Assembly (NCBI GenBank): GCA_050084985.1
Contig: JBITNC010000001.1
Span: 196,106,001 to 196,170,000, forward strand
DNA: 64,000 nucleotides
Reading direction: 5' to 3'
Origin: Nageia nagi
Lineage: Eukaryota > Pinophyta
Part shown: piece by piece, positions 50,001-62,143 of the stretch
Layout of the letters: every line of letters begins with the position of its first letter
Numbering within the stretch: the stretch's first letter is position 1
Program-made: the position numbers and the translations under genes
The notes under the pieces: generated by a model
What the model was told of the DNA's origin: nothing
What the model saw: only the letters and a program-made list of their open reading frames with translations
Database searches by the model: none

Positions 50001-50960
50001 ATTCTTCTTTCCTTTGTAGTTCTTTACATTTCCATTACCTTTATTCTTTTCTTCTCTTTTCTTTTTGTAATAATCAATTTTTTTGTGACCTTGAATGCCA
50101 CAATAGTTACAATTTCCATCAAACTTTTTCTTAGGATAAGGAGTGTTTGCTTTGCTTTTTCCATCTCTTTACTTGAAATGATTGTTATTATTGGTGTTCC
50201 TACTGCTATGGTTGTTATTTCTATTATTCTTGTTGCTATTTTAGCCATTATCTTTTTTTTCAAACCTTTTGGATGAAGAAGGACAAAATTTGTTTTGATG
50301 ATTGAACTTCTTCTTGAAAGAAGTTTTGGTTGCACCAAGGGCAACATTATTATCCTTAGGAGAAGAGATCAAGACCTTATTATTAAGGGTTTTATCATGC
50401 TTTAATAGGTGCCTAGATAAGTTCTCAAGAGATATTACTTCTTCTTCATCATCAAGCCTTGTTTCTATAACTGTTACAAAGTTTTAAAAATTTGAAAAGA
50501 GGCTTTGAAGAATTATGAAGACCATAAACTCATCATTCATCCAATTGCACTCATAATCAACAAGTTGGGCCTTTAGGTTAATGATTTTATTCAAGTAGAT
50601 AGCCATATTTTTATCTTCCCTTTGACAAGATTGAAGCAACTTTTGGAGATTGGTAAACCTTCTTGAAAATTTTGAACCAAGGTAGATTTGTTTAAGCTTA
50701 TCCCAAGCTTCGTTTGCTAAAGTTTAAGAGGAAATCATTAGGAGAACATCATATAAAATTGTATGATAAATCATGGAGGTTGCCAACTCATTCTTTGTGT
50801 TGTAAGCCTCTAGTGCCTTCTCATATATAAGAGGTATAAGGTTCTCATTCACTATTTGCCAAATCTTCCTTGCTTGCAATTCAGATTTCATTTGAGGTTC
50901 CCCAATCCCAAAGTTAGAACCATCAAGATTGTGTTTGGGTAAAAAGGATTCTCCCATTTG
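47015..50960 (-). pseudogene. Copia 2 gag-pol, broken
   Basis: Gag begins near 50957 (MGESFLPKHNLDGSNFG, then IWQIVNENL), with ENLSRHLLKHDKTL and a knuckle CNYCGIQGHKKIDYYK (last Cys changed to Tyr). The protease is WIVDFGCTNYLC, the pre-integrase LWNHHLGHLNHKSI. In the integrase the catalytic Glu position reads Lys (NGITKRKNK, family ER/KN) and two Gln codons before it are stops. RT begins near 48588 (WIYKVKFNSVGDIEKYKARL, VAKGFAQ). The catalytic box LYVDDLLITGN near 47960 is intact. LGLLYYYLGMQVY and GSLLYLTIFRLHI follow. RNase H ends near 47020 (LFTNPL...KFPSKGSEV). Confidence 0.9.
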
Positions 50961-50964
50961 CTAC

Positions 50965-53900
50965 ATAAGAATGTGAAAAAATAATAAGCATGTGGTTTAA
51001 TAAATAATAATAAATGTTAAGTTTTGCCCAAGTAATACATGTTACTTTTAACACTAGAGACATGCTTGATTTGATTCACAAGTGCAAATGTTTTGTAACT
51101 CAAATAATCCATGTACCCAAATACATTTCTCATCTCAAGAATCATAGATGTAGAGTGACATTGTTGAGGTTTGTTTTCTTGTTTAAAATTAGGCCTTCAA
51201 ATAGATGCCCACACAAGAGGAGCCCAAGTACTACCAATCCTCAACCAATTTGTCTTATTTAGTTTTATACTCTCACAAGGAGAAGTGCCTACTATTTTCT
51301 AAAGTTTTGATATTTATTAAATCAGCCAAGTTATTAATCTTGATTAGGTTTCAAGTTTTCCTTCTAGGTTATCAGGATAATTCATAAATAAACATGTAGA
51401 CATGTGGTATCACTACACACATGCCTATCCACCTAATAGACTTATGTCTAAACCAATAGAGGACTTAGGAGCAATTAAGAAGTACAAACTTTTCACCACT
51501 TGGATTTTCACACTTAATGGCTCTAGTCTACCTATCCTCACCTCACGGCTCCCCAAACAAGTCATTTTGTAGAATGTACATGTAGATTTTTCATTTTAAG
51601 GGGTTGCTCATATCAATGTTTGCATTTTTGCATAAGTAAAATAAATCAAGATGCAAAACATGAAGTAAAAAAAAATATAAAATTAAACATCATCCATTCA
51701 TAACTAGAAACCTAAGTGTCTGATGGGTTTTGTTTACCAACCCCTAAAGGATATCATTACATCATCACTTATTTTTCATAAGTCCATTTCATACTTTGCA
51801 TAAGGATAAATACTTAACATGCATTCTTAAGTCATAAGCATGCATCTTAAAAAAATTAAGTCCTATGCATTAACTTAAAAAATTTAAGAGTATACATTAA
51901 AAAAATAAGCTTTAAGGATTTTCTAAAAAAGTGTACTAAAAAAATAAGCATCCATCATTCCAATAAATTAAGTAAGAAGCATGTACTATTTAACTTAAAA
52001 ATTTAAGTAAAACATGCATCATTAACTTAAAAATTTAAGCACTAAGTATAACAATGCATCATTTTAACTTAAAAAATTAAGTACTAAGCATAAGTACTAA
52101 TCTTAACCATGCATTATAAAAAGTAAGCAATAAAGAACATGCACTTAACAATTTTTAAGTAAATAAATTCATCTTTCATCTTTTTAAAAAATTGAAGTGC
52201 TAAGCATGCATTTAACTATTAAGTACTAAGCATTAACTTAAAATTTTTAGTATGTATGCATTATCTTATTACTTTGCATGAGGAGTTTTGTCACCTTTAA
52301 CATGCAATCTAGATACATATTTAAGTAAAGAGTAAAATAAACTCCCTCTTCTTAACTTAAACATTTATCCCTTAGTTAGAAAAAAAATTGCATGCTAGAT
52401 AACAAAAAAAACTTTCTAAGTATACTTTATTTAAGTAAATATTATAATTTTCCTTAAAAACATTGCTAAATAGCATTCCCCCTTCCCTTTGCTAAAAATT
52501 TTTAGGTGTAATCATACTTTTAGAGGTAATTATCAACACAAATTATATACCTAAAAAACTTGTATATTTTTAGCCACAATTTGACTCAAGGTAGGAAAGC
52601 ATTTAAGAGGTAATGATGAAATTATGACCAACAACATACTCCAAAGTAAGTAATTAAAGATACTTATGATTATATTGCTTTAAGTTTTTAGTGTAAGTGC
52701 TTATAAGGTCATTTAATAAATAAAATAGCATGCAAGCAATAATAAACATTAAATGCTTATCCAAAAAAGTATACAATTTGCTTAAAAAGGGTTTTTTTTA
52801 AATATACCCAACAACATGAAAAGACAAAAGGAGGAGCTACATAGGTGGTGAAAGGCTTTTGCTAGGCGTGGAGGTCTTGCAAATCACATAAAGGAGCAAC
52901 AAAGTCTAAGTAAGCATGGTTCCAAATAGAATAAAAACAAAAAAAGGGTGATGCAAGGTTGAAGGTGACTAAGGAGGTTGATAGAGCAGGCTCATAGATG
53001 GATGCTGCAAACATTGGTGCCTACACGAGGAGAGGCAAATCTGTAGGTGCATAAGGAGAGAAGTGCAGAAGATGTGATAAGAGGGGAGATTTAGTTTGTT
53101 CATTTTGTTTCAATCTCATCACCTACCAAAAGGAATGAGAACACATAGAGCTGCAACAAATGGGAGGAGTCAAGAGTAAAAATGGAGGAGAGGGAGGAGT
53201 AGTAGGCTATAAGTAGGGGGGGTCAGTGATGGAAAGAGGATTTAATGATGATGATAATGGTAGTTGAGGTGGTAGGGGAGTGGGTGGAGCATGGGTAGAG
53301 GGCCATGATAAAGGAGTGGTGGAAGGTGGAGGGTTGCTAGGGCAACAGGCCATGATGGAGGAGTGGCAATGGCAGTGATGGGAGTCCATAGGTAAGGGGG
53401 AAAATGTATTCAATAATCTTTGAAACAAAAAAAAACTTTCAAATTTTGTTGAATGTTGCTTTTAAGGTAGCACTAAAAATTGCACTATAATTTTGTATAA
53501 TTTTTATTTGCATATAAATGTTTGTAGGAAAAAACAAATATAATTTTCTCAACTCATAATAAAACCTTTAAGGATTAAAAATATGGAAAAAAATATAGTA
53601 ACATATACATATATATATATATATATATATATTAAAAAAAAGACAACTAAAAATAAGATATGTTAGTATAAAAAAAATGCATCAACAAATATTGCTATTT
53701 TAAGCATATTTTTACCCAAAAAAGAAATTGCAACTGACACAAATCATGTTAGGAAAAGAAATTGCTTAGCAATATATTATAACACATTTCCAATGAGATA
53801 TTTCTACACAACATATAGTTCCCCCTTTTTAAAAAGAAATTTTCTCATATATATATGAAATTACTAACATACTCAACAAAAAAATGTGTTAGTAACATTA

Positions 53901-54041
53901 GTGAAATATGCCATAAGACAAACAAATGAAGGAGAATGTATATAGGAGATTATACCTTATCTTGAATTTTACCTCAACAAGATCACAAGATTAAAGGAAG
54001 AAAATCTCCACACCAAGGATGAGAAGAGGAGCTTCCAAGGA
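50965..54041 (-). other. Copia 2 leader of about 3 kb
   Basis: Non-coding between primer site and gag. From 51780 to 52260 it has at least eight irregular copies of a motif like AAGCATGCATC...ACTTAAAAAATTAAGTACT. A purine-richer block spans 52820-53400. A (TA)n run sits at 53607-53632. The frame 53428-53207 is Pro/Ser-rich and unsupported. Confidence 0.65.
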
Positions 54042-54053
54042 GCTTTGATACCA
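54042..54053 (-). promoter_or_regulatory. Copia 2 primer-binding site
   Basis: Minus strand TGGTATCAAAGC, two bases inside the 5' LTR, identical to copia 1. Confidence 0.87.
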
Positions 54054-54055
54054 AA

Positions 54056-54546
54056 TGAAGGATTTGCAATATAACAAATACAATCCTAAATTACCAAGAT
54101 CACATGAAAGCTCACAATTACATCTAACAAACTCACAAAGCAATCTCACAACACAATATGTAAGTGGTTTCTCCAACTAGGAGTACATCCACTAACTAGA
54201 TCTTTACTTCAATTACAAATACAACTCTCTTACAATCCTCCTAATCTCAACTCCTACACTTCTATCATATAGCATAACTTTACTCCACAATTGGTGTATA
54301 ATCATAAAGAGGGAGCCTTCTATTTATAGGCCAAAATCCCTCTTTGGATCACCCTTTTATCCAATGTACAAAAGCATGACATGCACATCCTTTTACCCAA
54401 GGGGCATGCTTGTGACATGGAGTGTAGGACAAGTTACATTATCATATTCACTTAAATAAGGTATCAAATGACACCCTTAAGTATTAGTGAACTTACATAG
54501 AATATTTAATACAAATCTTTACAATAATGCATTATACATTCCAACA
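54056..54546 (-). repeat. Copia 2 LTR, 5' copy in element sense
   Basis: Pairs with 45715-46209. On the minus strand it starts TGTTGGAATG, a common copia LTR start, and ends ATCCTTCA. Confidence 0.9.
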
Positions 54547-55905
54547 ATTAATACCTCAAAATCCTCACCACCAAAACATTCACATTGAAATAGTACAAAT
54601 AATAGAGTCTGATTTAGAAATAGATGATAAAACATATGATGTTTTGGACAACACAATAGAAGGAAAAAATCTATGGTATTACCAATTGGTTAAATTTTTA
54701 AGAGATGGAGTTTTACCTAAAGATCTAACAAAATTAGCTATTAAAGCTTTTAAATTACAAGCATCTCATTATTGCATGTTAGGTGATATACTATATCAAA
54801 GAGGATTTGATGGTATATTACTATGTTGTTTAGAATGGGTTGATTCAAAAATTCTAATTTCATCCACACATGATGGAATATGTGGAGGACATTTTAGTGG
54901 ACCTACTATTACAAAACATTTAATGTGCATGGGATATTATTGGTCTACAATGGAATGTGATTGTATCAATTACATTAAAAAATGCATTAAGTGTTGACAA
55001 CATGCTCATTTTATTGTTCAACCTTCACAAGTGCTACAACCAATGCAATCTTTATGGCCATTTTCATGATGGGCCTTAGATATCATAGGAAAAATATCCC
55101 CTACATCATTAGGAGGTCATAAATTTATTATAATAGCTATTTAATATTTTACAAAATGGGTCGAAGCCATACCCATGATTTTAACAAAAGGTCTTAAAAT
55201 AGCCAAATTCATATTACATCATCTTATTTGTTGATTTGGCATTCCTACTCAAATCTTTACGGATAATGGAAAAAAAAAATTAAAATAAAGAAGTATTAGC
55301 ATTATGTAAAGCATATCACATACAAATTAGCTTTTCAACACCATATTATCCTCAAGGTAATGGTCAAGCTAAGGCTATAAATAAAATCATTCAAAGTATT
55401 CTAGTTAAAATTGCTAATTATTCTCATAAAGATTGGCATCTTTGAATTCCACATGTTTTATGGTCATTAGGGTAACCCTATTTTCCCTTGTTTATGGTTT
55501 AGAAGTGGTATTACCATTAGAGATAGAAATTCCTTCTTTACAAATTGCTTTATAAGACTATATAACTGATGAAGCAGCAAGATAAGCAAGATTAGATAAA
55601 TTATTGCTTTTATATGAAAAATAAGTCCATGCATTAGAACATATGCATATATACCAAGAACGTATCAAATGAGGATTTGATAAGAAAGTTAAGCTATGTG
55701 AATTTATTATAGGGGATTTAGTTTTAAAATAAAATCAATAAACATCTTGTATGGAAAGCAAATTACATGATGAATTTGCTCCAAATTGATTAGGACTGTA
55801 CATAATCAAGAAAAAATATGGTTCTAGAGAATATCATTTGGCTGGTATGGAAGGAAATGAAGAGCATGAACCCATAAACATCACACATATTTGAACATTC
55901 TATAG
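54547..55905 (+). pseudogene. Tat element integrase, catalytic Glu lost
   Basis: It resumes the polyprotein after copia 2. The zinc finger reads HDGICGGHFSG, then CDCINYIKKCIKC (HHCC type). The core has WALDIIGKISP (first Asp) and FGIPTQIFTDNG (second Asp). The third residue sits in YPQGNGQAKAINKI, where the family has GQAEA, so Glu has become Lys. VLWSLG follows near 55460, then a frameshifted remnant of the region before the C-terminal domain. The C-terminal domain at 55760-55905 reads LHDEFAPN, stop, LGLYIIKKKYGSREYHLAG and EPINITHI. It would insert element DNA into the genome if intact. Confidence 0.88.
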
Positions 55906-56036
55906 TTAGAAAAAAAGGTTGCTCTTTGTAAATAGTGTAAATACATGTTTTATATGTTAAAAAAATGATGATGAAATTGATATATATATTAATTTATTGG
56001 CATATGGCTTTTAAATGATCAAAGAATATCCATGTA

Positions 56037-56312
56037 ATGGACAATAGAAGAGGACATCAATGGCTACCTTGGTATTCAAAATCTCAATGTCTAGGAGATA
56101 GAGCTATCATGCATGTAACATAAAATATTACTTTTGAAATGAGAAATTTCTTGTATTTACCTATTGATATACAAAAACTAATAGTACTAAAAAATCAACC
56201 TAATCCATATGATGGATGGCGAATAGAAAATAAAGGATATGATGTCAATATTTTGTTGATTTTATGCATTTTGTTGACTTTATGCATTATCATGATTAGG
56301 TTGAAAAGATAA
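56037..56312 (+). pseudogene. Extra ORF 3a of the Tat element, with a C-terminal membrane segment
   Basis: 91 codons from ATG 56037 to TAA 56310-56312, with one in-frame TAA after HVT. It contains FLYLPIDIQKLIVLKNQPN, then IENKGYDVNI, then a hydrophobic stretch (about residues 68-86, ILLILCILLTLCIIMI) followed by RLKR. A single C-terminal hydrophobic helix with basic residues is what a tail-anchored or envelope-like protein would show. It may also be chance. I recognise no family. Its middle resembles part of ORF 3b. Confidence 0.5.
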
Positions 56313-56319
56313 ATCTAGT

Positions 56320-56992
56320 ATGTTTTGTTTGGCCTATGTCCTCACCATGATTGATACTTGATTATACTTTCAATAATTGGGTTTTGAACATAGCATATCA
56401 CACTTCATAAAATTTATATCTTCTTTTTAATTGGGTAAATCAAATTGCAAGAGATCTTAATCATCATAAAATGATCTATGATTTCACCACTTCATTTGTC
56501 CCAACTCCAAGATGATCTGAAAAGCTAATTCAAAAAATTAATTATCACTTTTCTCATATGAAGTCAAGATTTTATTCATCACCTCCATGTGAAAGTTTAA
56601 CATGATAATTACCTTTGAAATTATTACAAACTCATCTTCCACAATTTCAAATTGATAAATCCAATCCACATTTTGTTAAACAATATCATGATGATAAATA
56701 TGTAAAAATATTACAGAGAAACCCATGTAAAATTATGTCTCAAGTGTTTTCATTACCTATGGAAATACAAGAGAAAATAGCTATGTCTTATTACAATGAT
56801 CAAAACTCTGAAGCTTGTGTATTAAAACATAATGGGTATAAAGTAACTATTGAAATAGAAACCAAAGAAATATGGATGGAATTAGAGTTAGAAATGAATT
56901 TAATTCATTTGTTTCATATACATTGGCCTTATCAAAGACCTAAAATTTCCCTGAATTGTGTTGATCATGTGAATGTAAAGTATTGGGAGTGA
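56320..56992 (+). pseudogene. Extra ORF 3b of the Tat element, unknown family
   Basis: A frame of about 224 codons with five stops, all before 56615; from there it is open for 125 codons to TGA at 56990-56992. It holds FSLPMEIQEKIAMSYYND, then LKHNGYKVTIEIETKEI, paralleling YLPIDIQKLI and IENKGYDVNI in ORF 3a. So the same domain seems to occur twice. The C-terminal half is Glu/Leu/His-rich (WMELELEMNLIHLFHIHW). It lies after the integrase, where Tat elements may carry extra genes. Function unknown. Confidence 0.55.
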
Positions 56993-57359
56993 ATCATATC
57001 ACTTTCTAACATTGTCAATGACTCAGTAATTCAATATATTATTTCTACAATCCCTAATCATGATATTATATGTGATTACACTTCACTATTTAGTAAAACA
57101 TGTATCAATAATGCTATAAATACAAAATTAAGATTTAAAAGGATGCTTCAATGACTTAATTTATGAATGAAAGTAAAATATGAAGTTCATATACACATAT
57201 TGAAAAGGATTACATGGATCGAATCATCAAGAATGTATGACCATGTTCATCACTATTTTCATATTTCCATTATTGTGCATAGTCAAGTACACCATCACCT
57301 ACTCAATTCTTCAATATTGGAAAATAATCTTTAGATTAATCCATCAACCAAAGAGTTAT

Positions 57360-57556
57360 TTGAAAGTATAAACCAAAACCAAAGGTATTTCAAGTGTTTT
57401 CACCTCCATTAATTATTTATCCACCTAGACATCAACTATCCATTCTTGGAATAGGGCCACATTATCTTCAATTGAATCCTCCATATTGTTATGTTTTTAA
57501 ACAAAGAGGTTGGACCATTGTTAAAAGATCATCCCATAATATTTTAAGGAATTAGT
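57360..57556 (+). pseudogene. Extra ORF 3c, C-terminal remnant
   Basis: A frame reads KPKPKVFQVFSPPLIIYPPR, then QLSILGIGPHYLQLNPPY, then FKQRGWTIVKRSSHNIL, and ends in TAG. It is Pro/aromatic-rich. It may be the end of the same extra protein as ORF 3b, separated by frameshifts in 56993-57360. No family recognised. Confidence 0.4.
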
Positions 57557-58950
57557 AATTCTAAATATATATATATATATATATTATTTATACTTAGAAA
57601 TATATAATTCTAAAGTGTCTTGGCTTTAGGGTGCATTGCCATATATATATATATCCCATTATTAAATTAGGGAATGTTATCCTTATTTTATGAAAACTAT
57701 GATAATTTAGATCACCTATCAATTTATATTTATATATTCTCCCATTCATTTATACCATTTGTACACATATTACATCGCATATGTATGATTAACATAATAT
57801 TGTTTAAATTTATCATCATTATAACTTCTATTATGACATATAATATCTGAATTTTAGTCAATTTAAAGATGATAGACAAACATGTGTGATATATTTGGAA
57901 TATCATGAACTCAAACACTATTCTCACATTTAAAATATCAAAACAAATAGACATTGAATGTTTTGAAGTATAGTTTTAAACAAAGTATTCTCCCATTATT
58001 TCATTTCATCCCAAAACCAATGGAAAAAAAAAAAGAGACTACAAAAAAAGGAGAAAAGAAAAAAGAAAACAATATATGCTTGGGTCATTGTAGTATCCTC
58101 TATCGGGGCTATGGATGCTTGACTAGCAATGGAGAAAGGCTATAGTGGGATCTAGGGGTTAATCCTCATCGGGGCTATGGACACCTATCTGGCAATGGGG
58201 CATATCTAACAAAGAGGCAACATGTCCAAAGAAATTTGGACCACTATATGCACATAAGGAGAATTGACTTTAAACTATACTTTTAAAAATATTTAATTTA
58301 TGGATGTCTAGAGAAGTAAATGAATATCACCATGCACACACAAGTTCAAGATAAACTTCTAATATTATGACTATGTCTTATATCATATCTAATTATGTAA
58401 ATAAAGGTAAAATAAAGATTGATAAAGCTAGTTAATTGATTGTTTCCTTAATCATGTTATGTTATCAATATTATCCATATATCCCAATATAAAATTATCT
58501 TTATTATTATTTAAATTGATAAGTGATCTTGTTATTCTAGTTATCTTCTACATTTGTATAACATTTCTTATCATATATTATTTATACACATACATAGCCA
58601 AGAAATAGAAAATGATGCATCTAATTTCATACTATTATACTTAAAATATGTCCTAATAAATTTTATTTACAAAAATTCATTGTCTAGTATTTTATATAAC
58701 CTTTATGATAATAGCATCAAAACATTTAAACATCATTCAATATATGAAATCATCATTAACTTGAATATATAATCATTAGAAAACATATCATCATATACCT
58801 ATCTGATAATATAAAACTAAACATGACATCATCCCAAATATCCTCAACTACTTAATCATATAACATATCAAATCATAACATCTCAAATTACATCATCTCA
58901 TAAAAAATATAAACATCTAAAAATACATGATCTCATAAAGTATATAGTCT
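57557..58950. other. Tat element spacer between ORF 3 and the antisense ORF
   Basis: AT-rich with (TA)n runs at 57566-57585 and 57640-57652. A G/C-richer doublet is at 58085-58205. The small frames 57730-57954 and 58554-58772 are unsupported. Confidence 0.5.
58085..58205. repeat. Tandem doublet around TCGGGGCTATGGA
   Basis: 58093-58138 and 58161-58203 share ATCCTC(T)ATCGGGGCTATGGA followed by (C)TAGCAATGG / CTGGCAATGG. The period is about 67 bases. It is one of the few places that retain CG dinucleotides. Confidence 0.7.
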
Positions 58951-58959
58951 CATCATCAT

Positions 58960-61000
58960 GATAAAAATACAATATGGGCATCCTCATGGACTACACCAAC
59001 CACTAGATCCTCCTCAAGGACTACTCCAACCACTACCCTAACCTTGAGAACTACCATGATCTCTTCATGGTCTGCTCATCTCTCCAATGTTATGACCAAG
59101 AGGAGTAGTACCAATAGATCTTGTAGGATTGGTTGGTTGTGTAGCCCCATGTAACTTTGATGATCTCATAATACCCTGGGAGGATGCCTAAGGTGTAGTA
59201 CCCCTACTAGGAGAGGCTCCTGATCTTGCTATCCTACATGGACAACCTACCATCCCCTAAACACTACTACCAGCCTAATAAGTAGATAAGTCAATAGGCA
59301 TATAACTCAATGGAAGTAGGGAATACTATAGTCCAAGAGAAAATGTTGGTACACCTATCAACCAAGTCTGAATAATAGCACTATAATAATCTCTCTACTA
59401 ATAAATGCTATGAATAAACATGGAAGATCTACTCTCTGTACCCCCAAGAGTAGGTGTTACTCCCATCTAATGAGGTTGAGCTCCCTATAGTGATGCATAA
59501 GCCTCATCCCTCTCTTAGTGATACTAATCCCTCTTATATCTATATTGATACATGCATGAATTGGCCTATGCTAATTGATATCTAAGATCATAAATATCAC
59601 CTAGTAAAGTATCAATACTAGGGATCTAAGTCATTGGGATATCACCTTTGTCATCATCATCTCTACCTGGGGCAACTCCCTCCTCAGTTGGACTCATTGC
59701 TCTCTCCTCTAGAATAAATTCCTCAGTAGCATTTGTCATCCTCTCCTCTCCCTCACCTATTGCTATCTCACCTATGGCTACACCCATATCCTCAACATCA
59801 TCAATGCATTAATGAATGCATCTAGCCTCTCCATCATCATCACCACCCTCTAACTCAACATGCCACCAAGCTCTAAATTCCTTAGTAATGCCAATATCAT
59901 CTACCCTAGTATCACCCTCAATCAATGCCTCCTCCTAGGTAGGATTTGTATTTACATACACCAAAGATTGAACATCATCCACTAGGATGGTACCCTCACA
60001 TTGATATAGCACTAGTGGAGGTGGAATGTCTTGAACTAAACCAAATTGGTGATGTACTCTACCAAATTGAAAAAACTCAAGAAAATTTATCCATCTACCA
60101 CTCAATACATGTGGCTATTGAATACCAGTAATCTCCCCTACAAGCTCAACCCAAATTGAATATAAATGATAAGGTCTAAACATCACCTAATCTAGAACTA
60201 ACTGAGCTAGTATGCGATGGTAATAGGCCACATCTCACCTAATTCCATCTGATGGAAAAATATAAAAATAATCATGCCATTGAATGATGCCTACCTCATA
60301 CTCTAAATGGCTACCAAAACTAGTTGTAGGTAAGCCTAAAGGGCAAGCTATAACAATATGCTCATAAGCCCATGCTTGTAAAGTGATAGTAATTGATAAT
60401 GAGGCATAATGCCCCTAAGAATAAAATAATAGCTCTCTTATAATATAAGCTAATAGTATAGCTACCTAAGCATACACTATCTCATGTTGTATCATATCTA
60501 CTATAATCGGCAAAAACAACCATGGAAATCTCCCACCACTAGTATCTAGGTGAACCCCATAAAATATGAAAATTGTATAACCCCCATCGAATCATCCATC
60601 CAATATCGATAATATCAAAACCCTCCAAAACTAATCTTAGATATAATAGTATCAACTCTATCTACTCCATAAAGATACAAAATTGATGGCAAAGCTCTAG
60701 CTCTATCTACCACATGCTGTATCCTCTGACCATGGATAGGTAGTCTATATAATCAATGAATGTTCTATATAGTGATTATCATCTCCTTAGTTGGGAGATG
60801 AAAGGTTGAAGTATGAGCATCCCATCTATCCATGAAAGTTGCTAATAATGGATACTCCCAATGAATGCAACCCATATATGGGCCCATGCCAAATCCAACT
60901 ATCCTAAAGAATGTGTGATCGGCCAAACCCAAAAACTCCCTATCCACTTGAATGATAGAAGGGTATCTACCATGAGTCTCAAAAATGTCTCAAACCTACA
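58960..61000 (-). pseudogene. Antisense ORF with plant mobile domain (PMD)-like protein, broken
   Basis: On the strand opposite to gag-pol, a frame beginning near 60990 reads FLGLADHTFFRIVGFGMGPY, then YPLLATFMDRWDAHTSTFHL and PTKEMIITI. After two stops it gives LYRLPIHGQ. The pattern (an aromatic/Leu-rich start, L-x-x-F/L-x-x-R-W-x-x-x-T-x-T-F-H-L-P-x-x-E-M-T-I-T-L, then L-L-G-L-P-I/V-x-G) is the N-terminal signature of plant PMD proteins (MAIN/MAIL1 and phosphatase-7-long-form homologues). The rest carries many stops. The far end (59260-58980) is Gly/Ser/Pro-rich. Captured PMD genes in gypsy elements are known. That this one was coding for the element is inference. Confidence 0.7.
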
Positions 61001-62127
61001 AATTCATAAAACTTTAACTTAAAAAAAAAAGAGTGATTCAACATGAAACACCAACATTCAAATGTTGGTGTTATGCAATCATCAACATCTAACATATAAA
61101 CACCAGCAACCTTGAAACCCTTTGGCTTTGGTCAATGACCATGGTTGAGGGTTTGAAAACTTGTCAAAATAAATAGAAATAAAAGTCTAAACTAAATTCT
61201 AATCAGATGGAAACATTTTAAGTACCTAATTATTGTATTTTATAACTAAAAAATTAAAACAAAATGGTTAAAATATCATATATAAGAAAAAATTAAAAAA
61301 TAAGGTTAGTTTAAAACCCTACCTCTTCTTGGATAGGTCAAGAATAGCTAGCAAAGTGATGACATGGATGCAAGATAGTCTTATCAAATACTAATATCTA
61401 ACAACATCATAAAAAGTATGAAAAATAAATGATAGCTAGCAGATAAGAAAATGATAAGACAAGATAGAAAGTAATAATGAAATTTAAACTTCTTATTTTT
61501 ATAATCTTTTGACATGGAATGTCAATGATCAAATAGCAAATGTTGATGATTCATTGATAAATGCCAGCATTTTAAGTATACTACTCTCAATTTAAGCAAT
61601 TAAAAAAAAAGGGCTTATGATTATATTTTCTTAGAAACTTAAGCTTCATGTGTAAAAGATTTTGATAATAAAGATTTTGATAATACTTCTTAAGATATTA
61701 TCAATTTTGCAAATATCAAAAATGGTAAAATGTGATAAATCATTGTTACATAAGATTACCCTAAAACCTTATTGTTGGGATAAAGGACATCACTGCCAAA
61801 AACCCATATACTAAAGAAATATGGTACATGTGTGCTTAGACATGCAAAACAACATAATAGAAATGTCATGCAACTGTCACACAAGCTCAACACATTGTCA
61901 TACCAAAACTAGTAATTTTTGAAGTATATCCAAATTTGTTTTCAAAACACATAAAATGTTAAATGAAAACACATTTTACCATAATTTGATAGATCAAAAT
62001 TTTGACTTACATAAGAAATTAAGTCAAAATTTTTATCACAAAGCCTCAAAGATAATTAGATAAAATAATAATTTAAAGCTTATCATTCTATGTTTTTGAA
62101 CTATTAACATCATCTTCAGTTAATAAT
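61001..62127. other. Tat element region between the antisense ORF and the 3' LTR
   Basis: AT-rich, no frame or family recognised. It may hold the promoter of the antisense ORF, but I cannot point to one. Confidence 0.4.
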
Positions 62128-62143
62128 TCAAAAAGGGGAAAAA
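62128..62143 (+). promoter_or_regulatory. Polypurine tract of the Tat element
   Basis: CAAAAAGGGGAAAAA directly before the 3' LTR (which starts TTTAGACATTG, the TG having changed to TT). It would prime the plus strand of the cDNA. Confidence 0.75.

Larger units (their letters stand above)
45715..54546 (-). mobile_element. Ty1-copia element 2
   Basis: LTRs lie at 45715-46209 and 54056-54546 (about 6% different by eye). ATTAA (45710-45714 and 54547-54551) is a perfect target duplication. The primer site at 54042-54053 gives minus orientation. Total 8.8 kb, including a leader of about 3 kb, gag-pol at 50960-47015 and a 3' region with a duplicated unit. It has the same architecture as copia 1 but no gypsy insert. 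Confidence 0.92.

Noticed and set aside
49959-50276. Plus-strand hydrophobic frame resembling a membrane protein
   Set aside because: It is antisense to copia 2 gag and its knuckle region; the hydrophobic content comes from the complement of Asn/Lys codons.
53207-53428. Pro/Ser-rich minus frame in the copia 2 leader
   Set aside because: It is the complement of a GGTGG/GAGTGG-rich stretch, lies in a leader, and has no match in the copia 1 leader frame. Low-complexity chance ORF.
56037-57556. Calling the extra ORFs an envelope gene
   Set aside because: There is one hydrophobic segment but no visible signal peptide, fusion motif or cysteine pattern; the evidence only allows unknown extra ORFs.
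58960-61000. Reading the antisense region as a host PMD gene
   Set aside because: It lies inside the two LTRs of the Tat element, so it is treated as element cargo. A nested host-gene fragment is not excluded.
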